A DNA stretch of 64,000 nt, taken from assembly GCA_963556145.1 (NCBI GenBank), contig OY744464.1, positions 6,609,508 through 6,673,507 on the forward strand, in the 5' to 3' direction. The translations under genes and the position numbers were made by a program. Shown piece by piece: positions 44,775 through 56,700 of the stretch; positions within the stretch are counted from its first letter, which is position 1; each line of letters opens with the position of its first letter. Under the pieces are notes generated by a model. The model searched no databases and was not told the DNA's origin. It saw only the letters and a program-made list of their open reading frames with translations. The DNA comes from Hygrocybe punicea. Its lineage: Eukaryota > Basidiomycota > Agaricomycetes > Agaricales > Hygrophoraceae.

Positions 44775-47389
44775 GTAGGGTGAAGATTTACATGCATGTA
44801 CACTGTGATAACTGATCTTTGTGTTCTAAAATGCAGAATGTAAGCTGACCATCCAATTTGCCTTGCCTTGCTGATGTCAGGTCCAAATTTATTGGAAATA
44901 TCAGTTTGTGTGTCCAGATGTTAATGTTTTTTGGATATGGTTAATGAACAGTTGCAGGTAGTATGTGACTAATTGGTATTGCAATTGGGTATGGCTGAAT
45001 ATTGGGAAAATCTGCAATGCTAGGATGTAAGTGGTGAGAATTGTGGCTGGCATGATTTGAACTAAAATTTAGGTCATTACTGTGAGCCTAGTGGGTATGT
45101 GAACTAATATTATAATATCCATTTCAGTTTGTTGACATGTTGGTGACATCTGTGTCCCCTCAGACAGTGAGTGATCCATTTGTAGACTTGGTTGATGTGC
45201 AGCTGACATGTTGGTGACATCTGTGTCCCCTCAGCCAGTGAGTGATCCATTGGTAGGCTTGGTTGATGTCCAGCTGACATGTTGGTGACATCTGTTTCTC
45301 CTCAGTCAGTGAGTGATCCATTTGTAGAGTTGGTTGATGTCCAGCTGACATGTTGGTGACATCTGTGTCCCCTCAGCCAGTGAGTGATCCATTTGTAGAC
45401 TTGGTTGATGTCCAGCTGACATGTTGGTGACATCTGTGTCCCATCAGGGAGTGAGTGATCCCTTTGTGGACTTGGTTGATGTCCAGCTGACATGTTGGTG
45501 ACATCTGTGTCCCCCCAGCTAGTGAGTGATGCATTGGTAGACTTGGTTGATGTCCAGCTGACATGTTGGTGACATCTGTGTTCCCTCAGCCAGTGAGTAA
45601 TCCATTGGTAGACTTGGTTGACGTCCAGCTGACATGTTGGTGACATCTGTGTCCCCTCAGTATGTGAGTGATCCATTTGTAGAGTTGGTTGATGTCCAGC
45701 TGACATGTTGGTGACATCTGTGTCCCCTCAGTATGTGAGTGATCCATTTTTAGACTTGGTTGATGTCCAGCTGACATGTTGGTGATATCTGTGTCCCATC
45801 AGGGAGTCAGTGATCCATTTGTAAACTTGGTTGATGTCCAGCTGACATGTTGGTGACATCTGTGTCCCCTCAGAGAGTCAGTGATCCATTTGTAGACTTG
45901 GTTGATGTCCAGCTGACATGTTGGTGACATCTTTGTCCCCTCAGTCAGTGAGTGATCCATTGGTAGACTTGGTTGATGTCCAGCTGACATGTTGGTGACA
46001 TCTGTGTCCCCTCAGAGAGTCAGTGATGCATTTGTAGACTTGATTGATGTCCAGCTGACATGTTGGTGACATCTGTGTCCCCTCAGTATGTGAGTGATCC
46101 ATTTGTAGAGTTGGTTGATGTTGGTGACATCTGTGTCCCCTCAGTCAGTGAGTGATCCATTGGTAGACTTGGTTGATGTCCAGCTGACATGTTGGTGACA
46201 TCTGTGTCCTCAGTATGTGAGTGATCCATTTTTAAACTTGGTTGATGTCCAGCTGACATGTTGGTGACATCTGTGTCTCCTCAGAGAGTCAGTGATCCAT
46301 TTGTAGAGTTGGTTGATGTCCAGCTGACATGTTGGTGACATCTGTGTCCCCTCAGCCAGTGAGTGATCCATTTGTAGAGTTGGTTGATGTCCAGCTGACA
46401 TGTTGGTGACATCTGTGTCCCCTCAGGGAGTGAGTAATCCATTTGTAGACTTGGTTGATGTCCAGCTGACATGTTGGTGACATCTGTGTCCCCCCAGCTA
46501 GTGAGTGATCTATTGGTATACTTGGTTGATGTCGAGCTGACATGTTGGTGACATCTGTGTCCCTTCAGTATGTGAGTGATCCATTTATAGACTTGGTTGA
46601 TGTTCAGTTGACACATTTGTTTTAGCAAGTGTGTTATCAGTTTGTGCAATTAATTGATGTTAAGTTTATATCTTTCAACATTGATACTTCAATCAGGTAT
46701 TTTCTTGTTCAGTATTGTTGAGCTTATGCTAATCACATTTGAATGTCTTCAGCTTGTAGGTAGTCATTCACATTTGATATCAACTTATCTTATTTAGCAT
46801 CTGTCTACTTAGGTGGTAAGCATTTTTCTTTTTGTTTCAAGTCACTCTCACTCTTGAGCTTTCTCATCAATCACACCATCCCATATTCATCTGTCAACTT
46901 AACTCATTGTCACAATCATCCTTAGGCTGTGAGTATCTTTTTTTATTATTATTGTCAAGTGGATCATGTTTTCCATTTAGAGTGTAAGTATTTGTCAGAT
47001 TTGCACAATCCTTATAGTAATCATGCATTATACTTTTCATTGTGGATGCACCATAGGATGTAAGTCAAGATGTTCTTGCACTTTTTGCTAAACTGATATT
47101 ATTGCTGCAGATTGTATGTCCTATTTATTACTTTGCATTTTTATGTACTTTAACTTGTGGTTTAGACAGTGAGTATTATGTGAATTTTTTTCTTTCTTCT
47201 GAGAGTATTCTCTATAAACAGCAAGTGTGTTTACTCCATGTCATTGCATACTTCTTTGCTGAGTTGCTTGTTCCATGGCAGTTTGTGAGTTCAAAGCACT
47301 TTGTCTTGTTTGATTGTTATTGGCCATATCCTTGTCCCCAATTAGTTTGTGAGTTACCTCCATTTTGTTTTGGATGATTGTAGAATTAA
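44775..47389 (+). other. Array of about 37 single-codon (3 nt) micro-exons
   Basis: From 44837 on, acceptor AG, exactly three bases, and a donor GT recur. Micro-exon first bases: 44837, 44905, 44958, 45024, 45092, 45164, then every 71 bp from 45235 to 46087, then 46145, 46214, 46285, 46356, 46427, 46498, 46569, 46626, 46753, 46813, 46926, 46981, 47057, 47111, 47166, 47222, 47282, 47346. Donors are mostly GTGAGT, GTAAGT, GTATGT or GTGTGT. Introns are 50-73 nt except 124 and 110 nt near 46629 and 46816. The codons start AAT TTT GTA GAT TGG ACA CCA TCA and end GAT ATT ACA CAA TTT TTT; none is a stop. After the last, AG at 47382-47383 leads to AAT TAA (35 nt intron), or AG at 47404 to AAG. The array continues the NLR frame in phase 0. 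Read directly from the sequence; splicing itself is inference. Confidence 0.75.
45095..46571. repeat. 71 bp tandem repeat (68 nt intron + 3 nt codon)
   Basis: About 21 units of 71 bp: GTGAGTGATCCATTTGTAGA, CTTGGTTGATGTCCAGCTGA, CATGTTGGTGACATCTGTGT, CCCCTCAG and a variable triplet. Divergence is low except at the triplet, which is ACA, CCA, TCA, GGA, CTA, TAT or AGA. One unit (46087-46144) lacks 13 bp including the CTGAC branch-like site; another is 2 bp short. Four units have GTCAGT in place of GTGAGT, always after GGA or AGA. The block CCA-GGA-CTA with a CCCCCCAG acceptor before CTA occurs twice (45377-45521 and 46356-46500), so a multi-unit block was duplicated. Confidence 0.95.
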
Positions 47390-47405
47390 ATGGATATTTT
47401 ATAGA

Positions 47406-50400
47406 AGGTTGGATTTCTCTTGATAGAAATGTTTTGGATTTTAATTTTAAGTTGTCACCAGCACAAGTGGTATCTCAGGTCAAACCTTCGATGGAAGCTT
47501 GTCAACTTTGTTGACCAGTATGTTCTTCTGGCAATCTTCAAGTCACAATTACTGAATGTTCTATTCTAGTTTAAAATAACAACATTTCTTTATCACATCA
47601 TTGGTATGGTGATTCTTTCTTCACTCTTTTTATGTTGCCCAGTTGATATTTTTCCTACATTAGCCTTGGAGGAAAAGCTTTTTGTTCAACATGTTGCATA
47701 TAGATGTATATAATGTGTTGGTTGTCAGGCATGTACTATGATTGTTTTATTGTCTCTGGTGGTTATGAGAGGTACTACAACTTGCCTTTGGCTTTTTCTG
47801 GTTGATGAACAAGTCCCAACCAGTCATTTCCCAGACTGGTTTTCATAGCACTATCTATACTTTTGGTACTAGTAAATATATGTACTTGCATTCATCCTGT
47901 TCTTACCTGTCTCATTCCCCTGTAGTGAACTTCACGGGTAACCCTCAGGTTTTTTTGAGGGTACCCATACCTGTACCTGTCAAAAACCCGTACCGGCCCT
48001 CTGGGTACAGGTTTTGTCATGGGTGCATATGTTCCAACCCTCAGGTTACCCAGGACCCATATCCATGGTGGGTAACCCACGGGTCTCTACTATTTTCTGG
48101 CCCATATTACCTATTTGACCTCACAACACTGGACACACATCAATTGATGCATTGCCGTGTATTCACAAGGTAGAATGGGCTTGAGGTTTCTTCACATCTT
48201 CGGGCACGCTCTGGCCTGGCATGGTGACCTTGCAACACCAGACATGTGTCAATTGATGCGGCACTGTGCATTTGCGAGGTGGAATGGGCTTGGGGCGTCT
48301 TGAGGCTAGGGTGTCTTGAGGCATGCAGCGTGCTCTGGTCTAGTATGGTGCAGTTGGGTGCATTAGTGGGCAGATGGAGGCGGTGTCATTGAATGCATGG
48401 GCTGTGTCTGTCTATGGGTGGAGGCTGCATCATTGGAACGTGGCTGTACTTATTAAAGGTGGTCCTGGGCTGGGGGATTTGCCAGTGAGTGGCAAACGAA
48501 TCAATTATATATATACAGACTCACCTGGTAACCGGGGGGTGGGTGCACCACTCCCCCAGTCTTGCTTTGCTTGCCGCCGTGGCCCTTGCCCTTGCTGTCG
48601 CTGTCGTTGTCATTGTCATTTTAGTTGGTGCATGACAGGGGTACACCCATGACCTTCTGGGGCTGTACCCGGACCCGTACCCGAGGCCCAGGGGTATGGG
48701 TATCTGCAGGGGTATGCAGGGGGTAAGGGTATACCCTTGATCTTTGGTCATTTTTGCTGATCATTCAATTTTTATTAAATCTTGTACATGTCGGATCGCT
48801 TTGATATAAAGGAGGGAGTTGTAGAGAACACTCCTGAGAGGCTCTGGAACATTTCTGGTAATTTTATGAGGCCTTGTTCTCATGTTATTCATCAAAAACC
48901 ACCAAAAACCACCAAAAACAGCCAAAATAGCTTGTTTTTGAGGACAATATATTGTATGATGTTACTGGGCATGGGTGTAGTGTGTTATCAACCATTTATT
49001 AATACCTTACCAATGCAATACCATTGCCCAAACCACCAGAAGTATCCAGTTTCCTGTCATGCACTAAAGAAAATACCTTTTTTCATGGTTTTTGGCATGT
49101 TTCTGATTTTTAGTGACTCAGATACCTCTCAGTTGGTTCTGATGTGAACTGAAAAGTTTTTCGAAAAGTTCTTTGGAGTGCTCTGAATTTTACTTTATGA
49201 TTTTAGCAAGCCTGAGTGTTGAGATATCCATTAAAAACCATCAAAAAACCGAAAAAACCACTGTTTTTGGGCCCAAAAAATGTTTCAAGGGCTCAGGCAC
49301 ATACCCCCATATGGCATGGGTATCATGGGTCAGGGACCCTGTACTCATACCCGTACCCGTGCTGTACCCATACTCTTTACCCCCGAGGGTATCAGGTACC
49401 CCTGTCATGCACTAATTTTAGTTGTTGTTGTTTTCGTTGTGGCCATTTGCATTTGCATTTGCATTTCCTGGGTCAAGCCGTAGTTGTACCTGTAGATTTC
49501 ATAAGTAATGATGTAAAAGAAAAAAAAACTTACCTTTAGCAGAGACCAGCTTCATACTGGTCTCTGCCTTGTTGTTCAATGCATCACGTTCAACTTGAAT
49601 GTGATGCGTGACTTGTGTGACATATAGTCACGAGTTACCCGTTGTGGGTACGGGTACAGCCGTGGGTCACCAAAGTGTGACCTGGACCTGGACCCAAGGC
49701 AAAACCTGTGGCAAAACCCACGGGTTTAACTGTACCTGTGATATCCACTATTCCCCTGTGACTTGCCATCTGCCAGCATCACCATCCACCTTTGCTGGTG
49801 TGTTCAATAGTGCATGTGTACAAACAAGATGGACATGAAGAAGCGCATGACCTTGTGTCTCAATGGTATCTTGCATGCAACCTCCATTGTTCTGGTCGAT
49901 GTCTTCATTAAAAACAGGTACTGCTCCAAGATGAATATGCACCCTGTAGAGCTCCCCAGGCTTTGCAAGATTAAGACAAGCCATGTCAAGTTTGTTTGCA
50001 CTTGAGCATCATACAAATACATTACTCATACATTACAAATTTTGACTTTGAGAGTCTCAAATTCTTTAACCATATGGAGTACTGGCATTACTCCATATGG
50101 TTAAAGGATGTGAAGATTCCCAAATTCAAAATTTGTAATATATTAGTATTTGTGAAATCTTATTTTGCGCACTGTGAGACAGATCTGCTGTCTCGATTCT
50201 CTTGGTTATCTTACATTCAATTTCAAGATGACTAAGATGTACTGTATGGACTGAGGCGGCGCCAAACATCATTGATGTATTATCTTCTAGACCTTTGTGG
50301 TGTGGTGCTTCGTCTGCCAATGGATTCAGGTCGTCGCCAAGTACTTATATTAGCAGTTGTTGCAAGTTCAGTCAGCCAAAAGAACCTTTGCTTTATGATA

Positions 50401-51077
50401 CTACTACTATTGGCCATCAGGAAAACATGGAGACACAGGATTTTCAGACAGATCTTATCAACAGTTAGCTGACTGATATCACATGATCTAGTGATATATT
50501 TACTTCTCATGATTTAGAACTCTGATAACAATATTGTCACACTATTCCTGTAGCTATCACATTGATATTCTAAGATCATGTCATGTAATTCTGATGTTAA
50601 GATGGTGAATTCTTGTCAGAGGTATTGCAAGACTGGAATCATTTTGTATGTGGTTATATATTAAAATCTATACATGGTCATGCTGTTAAGATTTGGCATT
50701 CCATTGGCAAGTAACTATCTTTCTTGTACCTGGAGTCTATATAAATATGTACACAGATGTTGGCACTATTTGGATGCATACCTGTGGGTTGAACAAAATA
50801 CAAAATCATATATTTTTCATCCTTATACTTATATTAAGCATTCAAATTTGACAATAAGTGAGATAAGATAAAATTCTAAGACCTTGAGATAAGATTAGAT
50901 AAAATTAATTCTAAGATCAGATAAATTCCAAGAAGATTTAAAATGAGACAATTATAAGATAAGCAAATGAGAAAGACAATGGTTAAAAGACATAATTTTT
51001 TCCCCTCCTATTACTCATAACAGATATTCCAATATCATTGGTTACCAATGAATATCAGAATTAGTGGTCAAGACATT
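47406..51077. other. Gene-poor mosaic with GGTACC-rich islands
   Basis: No gene seen. Islands at 47935-48085, 48640-48740, 49310-49400 and 49620-49740 are dense in GGGTA, ACCCGTACC, GGTACAGG and similar words, giving many overlapping imperfect palindromes; between them lie AT-rich parts with AAACCACCAAAAA runs. Two neighbouring perfect or near-perfect hairpins lie at 49538-49566 (GCAGAGACCAG stem) and 49578-49606 (GCATCACGTTCAA stem), and another at 50073-50107 (TTTAACCATATGGAGTA stem). A second copy of the dispersed repeat lies at 50268-50430. Confidence 0.5.
50268..50430. repeat. Dispersed repeat copy 2
   Basis: Degenerate copy of the sequence at 39890-40090, same orientation, with deletions and excess C to T type differences. 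Confidence 0.65.
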
Positions 51078-51340
51078 CACATCAGGAGTTCCAACTTTTA
51101 GTTGGGATCTAAAGTGATTTTCAAAGTGAGCAGAAAAATATAATCTTTAGATTTACATTTAGGCCTAGCGTAAATATTAAATTTAAGTCATGAAGAAACA
51201 CACTTCTAAATCATTTATTTATTTTCATCTTTAGGTTATTCTTGCAATCAAAATAATTATCAGATCTAAATTGTAAGGGGAAAGCATAATTTAGTTTCAA
51301 GTTTACTCAAAATTTCTAGTCCAAATTTAGGCATCACTTA

Positions 51341-52150
51341 CAGCCATTTGTATAAATGATGGCACTTTTTGAAATTTTTTGAATCAATTGAATAATATGG
51401 ACTTAGACAAATTTTCTGTGCTCAATCTTGTATCTCATGAAATACTGCATGGATTGACATGGTTACAGAGGGAAAGTTGTACCATTTTCTAAGGGCTATC
51501 AGCTCCTGTAATTACATTTGGACTATATTTAGTGTATGATGAGTGGTGGATGAAATAAAGAGGTAAAGTAGTATTTTTGACGCCCAATATGATATTGTAA
51601 AATTATGGTGTCAAAAGAGCTCCTATGAAGAAGATTGTAGGGAGAAAATTGTTCAGTTTTTCAAGGGCTAGAAGCTCATACCGTATTTTTCTTCATTTTT
51701 GTCCTTTGAGTCAAATATTACTCTGTATCATATTTGTTTGTATTGGGCTTGAAATATCATATGAATCATAATTATGGGATCAAAGGACAAAAAATGAAGA
51801 AAAATACAGTATATGAGCTTCTAGCCCTTGAAAAACTGAACAAATTTCTCCCTACAATCTTCTTCATAGGAGCTCTTTGACACCATAATTTTACAATATC
51901 ATATTGGGCGTCAAAAATACTACTTTACCTCTTTATTTCATCCACCACTCATCATACACTAAATATAGTCCAAATGTAATTACAGGAGCTGATAGCCCTT
52001 AGAAAATGGTACAACTTTCCCTCTATAACCATGTCAATCCATGCAGTATTTCATGAGATACAAGATTGAGCACAGAAAATTTGTCTAAGTCCATATTATT
52101 CAATTGATTCAAAAAATTTCAAAAAGTGCCATCATTTATACAAATGGCTG
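51341..52150. mobile_element. 810 bp foldback element with TA target duplication
   Basis: Arms of about 385 bp (51341-51725 and 51775-52150) are near-perfect inverted copies, ends CAGCCATTTGTATAAATGAT and its complement, with a loop of about 60 bp. TA stands on both sides (51339-51340, 52151-52152). The undisturbed family sequence (GCATCACTTAAAGGCAG) known from elements A and B confirms a precise insertion at TA, as for Tc1/mariner-type elements. No coding capacity. Confidence 0.9.
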
Positions 52151-53393
52151 TAAAGGCAGGCCAAAATTAAAACTTTTGGTAGGATTAAAATAATACATTT
52201 AATAGTTATCAAAATATAAGATTTTGGCAGCTATTTACATTCAAAGTTGCCATCAGATCTAAAGCTATTGCCCATGTGGCCACGCCATTGCCTGCCCATC
52301 ACCCACTTGTCACCCACCCATTGCCTGCCTGCCACCCACCCATTGCACTGCTGTGCAGCTGGTCATCATTGTTCCATGGGCTTTGAGGGTATCCTACAAT
52401 TCACCAACATGAATTGGCATGGCACCAGGCAGGGCCTAGGTGATGGCAGAGGCAAGGAGCCCCGATGGCATAGGCAAGGAAGATGGCATGGGCAAGGAGA
52501 TGGATATGACACAGCCCACCATTGTCTATCCATTGTCTATCCATTGTCTGCCCATCTCCCAATGGACCAAATCATATGACCTCATGAGCCCAGCTCCAAC
52601 GTCAATTGATGTGGTGGTGGGGTTGCATGAGGTGATGACAGAGATAGGGGGATGGTGGGCAATAGGGGCAGGTGAGGGAGATGGTGTGGGAGGTGGAGAG
52701 GTGTGGGTGAGGGAGATGGTGGCAGGGGGAGATGGTGGGGAGAGGGCATGGGCAATGGCATGGGTGACGAGGGTGAGGGAGACAGTGTGGGGTGTGGGCG
52801 AGGGAGATGGCGTGAGCAGGGGGAGATGGCGTGGGTGACAAGGGAGATGGCATGGGATGTGGGCAAGGGAGAGGGAGATAATGGGATGGAAGAGTGGGAA
52901 AGGGAGATGGCATGGGCATGGGAGGCTGGGGAGATGGCATAAGCGGTGAGGGTGAGGGGGTGGCATTGGCAATGAGGGTGAGGGGTATGGCATGGGGGCA
53001 AGGGAGGTGGCATTTGGCATGGGCAAGTGTAGGCAGGTGATGTGGCATGGATGAGGGAGATGGTGTGGGGTGTGGGTGAGGGAGATGATGGGATGGGAGA
53101 GTGGGGAAGGGAGATGGCATGGGCACAATGGGATGGGAGGCCAGGGAGATGGCATAGGCAATGAGGGTGAGGGAGGTGGCATAGGCAACAAGGGTGGGGG
53201 AGAGAGGGGGGTGACAACAGAAAGGGAGATGGCATTGGGCAGGTGAGATGGTGTGGGCAGGCAAAGGCAGGTGATGTGGTGTGGGTGGAGAGACAGGGTG
53301 GATGTGAGGGTGATGGGTGCAGGCAATGGGATGAATGGTGGAGGTGGCCTGGGTGGTGATGAGAGCGAGGGCGATGGAGATGGGTGATGATGG

Positions 53394-53726
53394 TGTTGTG
53401 ATAGCAAATGCACTCACGGCCCGATCCGAAGCTTATCGCCTAGATTAGATCTCACCTTTATCACATGATAGATCACCATTTCCCCTTTTGCGAGCCAGTT
53501 CTTTCTTATACATTTATCCTTTGTTCGTGTAGTACTTAGTCTACTCTCACAGCGTAGAAGACCTCAGTTGCACGTCCTTTCCGCCACTGAGGTCTGTTAG
53601 CCTTTCATTCACTTTCACACAATTCACTGACAATTACCTAGATTCTGTACTATTACTAGGTAACAATATACACTAGTTGCGCGTCCTTTCTGCCACTGAG
53701 ATTCTGTACTATTACTAGCCTCTACA
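53394..53726 (+). repeat. 5' LTR of copia element
   Basis: 333 bp. Differs from the 3' LTR at few sites (for example GCAAATGCACTC against GCAAACGCACTC, and GCACGTCC against GCACATCC), mostly C/T or G/A. Contains an internal CCACTGAG..CACTAGTTGCGCGTCC partial duplication. Confidence 0.95.
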
Positions 53727-53770
53727 GGTTATAAGCCCACATTGTTTTTCCACTGCGTGTTTGTCCTCCG

Positions 53771-56700
53771 ATGTCCACCACACTCCAAGCCGTCTCCGAC
53801 TCCCTTCCGTCTGATATCCTGAAACTCGCCTCCAATGGACTCAACTGGGCGATTTTTGAGCTGCGTTTTACAGCCACTGTCATGGCCAAAGGACGATGGG
53901 GACACTTTGATGGGAGCGCTTCCCAACCCTCGACTCCACCTCCCTTGGATGACGGGTCACAAGCTCCGAACCCTGATGGGGAGAAGTGGGTGAAGGACAA
54001 GGCAACAGCCAAGAACCTCCTCTTACAGAAGATACCGGACTCGGTGGCCATGAAGATCCGCCGCCACCAGACCGTTGCTTTAGCCTGGGAATCCATCATT
54101 GAAGAGTACACTTGCCGGAGTGTCTTTGCTCAAACTGAGTTGAGAGCCGCCTTCCTCGACTCGAGGTGTCCTGACAAAGGTGACGTGCGAAAGTTCTTGG
54201 ATGACCTGTGTGCCAAAAGGGAGGATTTAGCTTCGTTAGACGTGGACATCGATGACAAAGATTACTGGTCCACTATTATCTTGTCCCTCCCCCCCCACCT
54301 CGCAAACTTCGCCTCAGTGCAGCTCACCGCGGCTAAGCTATACAGCTCCACCAAGACCATCGAGCCCGACCTCTTTATTCAGGTGATCGCCGACGAGTGG
54401 GACCGCTATAGATCCCAACAGATACGATCCAAGCGGCCAATGACCAACCTGGCGATCGATGACGGCAATGATGCGATGGCTGTGGTGCCGGAGAAAAGGA
54501 ACAAGGGCCAGAGCCGATACGCTGACAAGAGTTGTTACAATTGCGGCGAGCTGGGCCACATCAGCAGGTTCTGCAAGAAACGAAGGAAGGCTAGGGCTGT
54601 CACGGAGCCCAAACTGAATGACATTCCCATGTCGGCTTGCATCGAGGAATGCGATGGTGCCTTCAGTGTTGATTCTGTTTCATCCTCTGAAGATGACGAC
54701 ACCGCTGATGCCCTATCTGATTTCAGCGATTTCAGCGACGACGGCGTCGACCCCACCAACCCCCTAGAGAACATTTGGGCTGACGAGCCCATCTTTGATA
54801 CCATTGCTGGTGTGCCCGATGCCGAGGCAGCCATGGATGTCGAATGGGTACAGGTTGGGGCCTTTCTCAAATGCAGGTCACCGGACGAGACCACCGCCAT
54901 CGCGGATGGAGGAGCCACGCACGAAACTAGGGTTAGCTTGTTAGATTCCGGATGTACTATACATATATTGCCCTACCGGGATGCCCTAGAGAACATAACC
55001 GAGGTCCCTCCCAAGACCTTCTGAGCTGCGAATAAACAGAGGTTCAGTGCTACTGAGGCTGGTACACTCACACTGAACTTACCAAATGGTGTCGATTTCT
55101 CAAGTCTGCAACTCCATGAAGTCCTCTATTCCCCCGAAGTCGGTTACACCTTCATATCAATCGGCAAGCTCGACGATCTGGGATTCAAGGTACTCTTTGC
55201 CAAGGGCACTTGCACCATTCATGCGCCAGATGGAAAAGTCGTAGGCAGGATTCCCAAGGATGCAAGTGGCCTCTATCGGTTGACTAGTGGAGGGGAATCA
55301 GCACACGCGCTCGAGACAGTAACCATCGACCAACTACACCGGCGCATGGGCCATATAGCCCCCGATACCGCCAAACACATGATTAAAGGTGGTTTTGTGA
55401 TGGGAGTGCGCCTTGACAGTTCCTCGGGCACCCCTGTTTTTTGCGAGTCTTGTATATATGCCAAAGCCACACGAAAACCAGTACCCAAGGAAAGGGAAGG
55501 CCAACAAGCTAGCGAACTTGGTGGTGAGATACACAGCGACGTCTGGGGACCAGCCCCTGTTCCTACCTTTCGAGGCCGTCGGTATTACGTCAGTTTCATC
55601 GACGACAAAACCCGTCTTGCGCATGTCACCCTTTTACATAACAAAGGTGAGACCTTCCAGGCCTATACAGACTTCGAAGCTCGACTCCAAATGCAATTTG
55701 GCAAGGGCATCGTTGCCCTAAACTCTGATAGATGGGGAGGGTACACTGGCAAGACATTTACCACTCACTTACTGAAGAATGGTACTCACCAGAAGCTGAA
55801 TGTCCATGACACTCCCCAGCACGCCGGAGTCTCCGAGCGATTCAATCATACCATTATAGAACGTGTTCGAGCCATGCTCCACGTGAGCGGACTCCCTAGG
55901 CCTCTGTGGGGCGAGGCTGCTCACCATGCCGTTTGGCTAATAAACCGGACTCCCACCAGGGCACTTGACGACATGACACCTCTCCAGGCTGCCACTGGAA
56001 AGAAGCCGGACATCGCCCTCGTTCGCGAGTGGGGGGAAAAGGTGTGGGTCAGAGTTGAAAAAGGCGACAAGCTGGGAGACCGCGTGCGTGAGGGACATTG
56101 GGTCGGTATGGATGAAAACAGCAAAGGCGCATGTATTTACTGGCCCTGGTCGAGAACCGTCACTGTCGAGTGCAATGTCTACACCAGAAATAATTGAGAA
56201 CCCATGGACCGCATCGAGGGGGAGAACTGGACCTTCGAACAGCCGACTGAGTCAGCTACATCGAGTCAGGGTCTGCAAACACCCCCACCTATGTTGGGTG
56301 AGCAGGATGTACCTTTGGCATCCGACCTGCTGGATATAGCACCACCAGTACCGCCCATAGACCAACCTCCCATCCCTCCGAAACGTTGAAACGATAAGAT
56401 CGATCCCATGAACATTCTACCCGAGGGTTCCAAAAGAACTAAAAAGCCCAGCCAGTGAGTCATAGACCTCACTACTGGCAAGGGACGCACCTCCAACAAA
56501 CCTGCTGACCCCGTCGTAACCACCAGCGTACAACTTCAGACTGTTAACCCCGAACTCACGAGTGACCATGTGGAAACCGATGAGGAATGGACAATGCCAG
56601 CTATGGATGAGAACATAGATGAGTACCCATTGGCACTTGAAACAGCGGATGCTGAAGCCATCGAACTGCGCACCCTGAACGAGGTGAAGCGTCGACCAGA

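Noticed and set aside
45128..45130. Additional TTT micro-exon between TGG (45092) and ACA (45164)
   Set aside because: It would leave two introns of about 33-35 nt, below the size of all others, and its donor GTTGAC is poor; a single 69 nt intron fits better.
45095..46571. CRISPR array
   Set aside because: Direct repeats lack unique spacers: the only variable part is three bases, and the genome is eukaryotic.
45160..46649. Series of minus-strand frames repeating MSAGHQPSLQMDHSL and SPTCQLDINQ
   Set aside because: They are antisense translations of the 71 bp repeat (three units equal 71 codons). Strong splice signals lie on the plus strand; nothing supports a minus-strand gene.
47102..47377. 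Plus-strand 91-codon frame
   Set aside because: Lies across five intron/micro-exon units; open by chance in AT-rich DNA.
47405..47600. Continuation of the micro-exon ladder beyond 47405
   Set aside because: AG-NNN-GT occurs here (for example near 47516) but without GTRAGT donors or regular spacing, at the rate expected by chance.
52526..53417. Minus-strand frames of 217-295 codons
   Set aside because: Repeat-derived frames in the core of element C, cut by the copia insertion.
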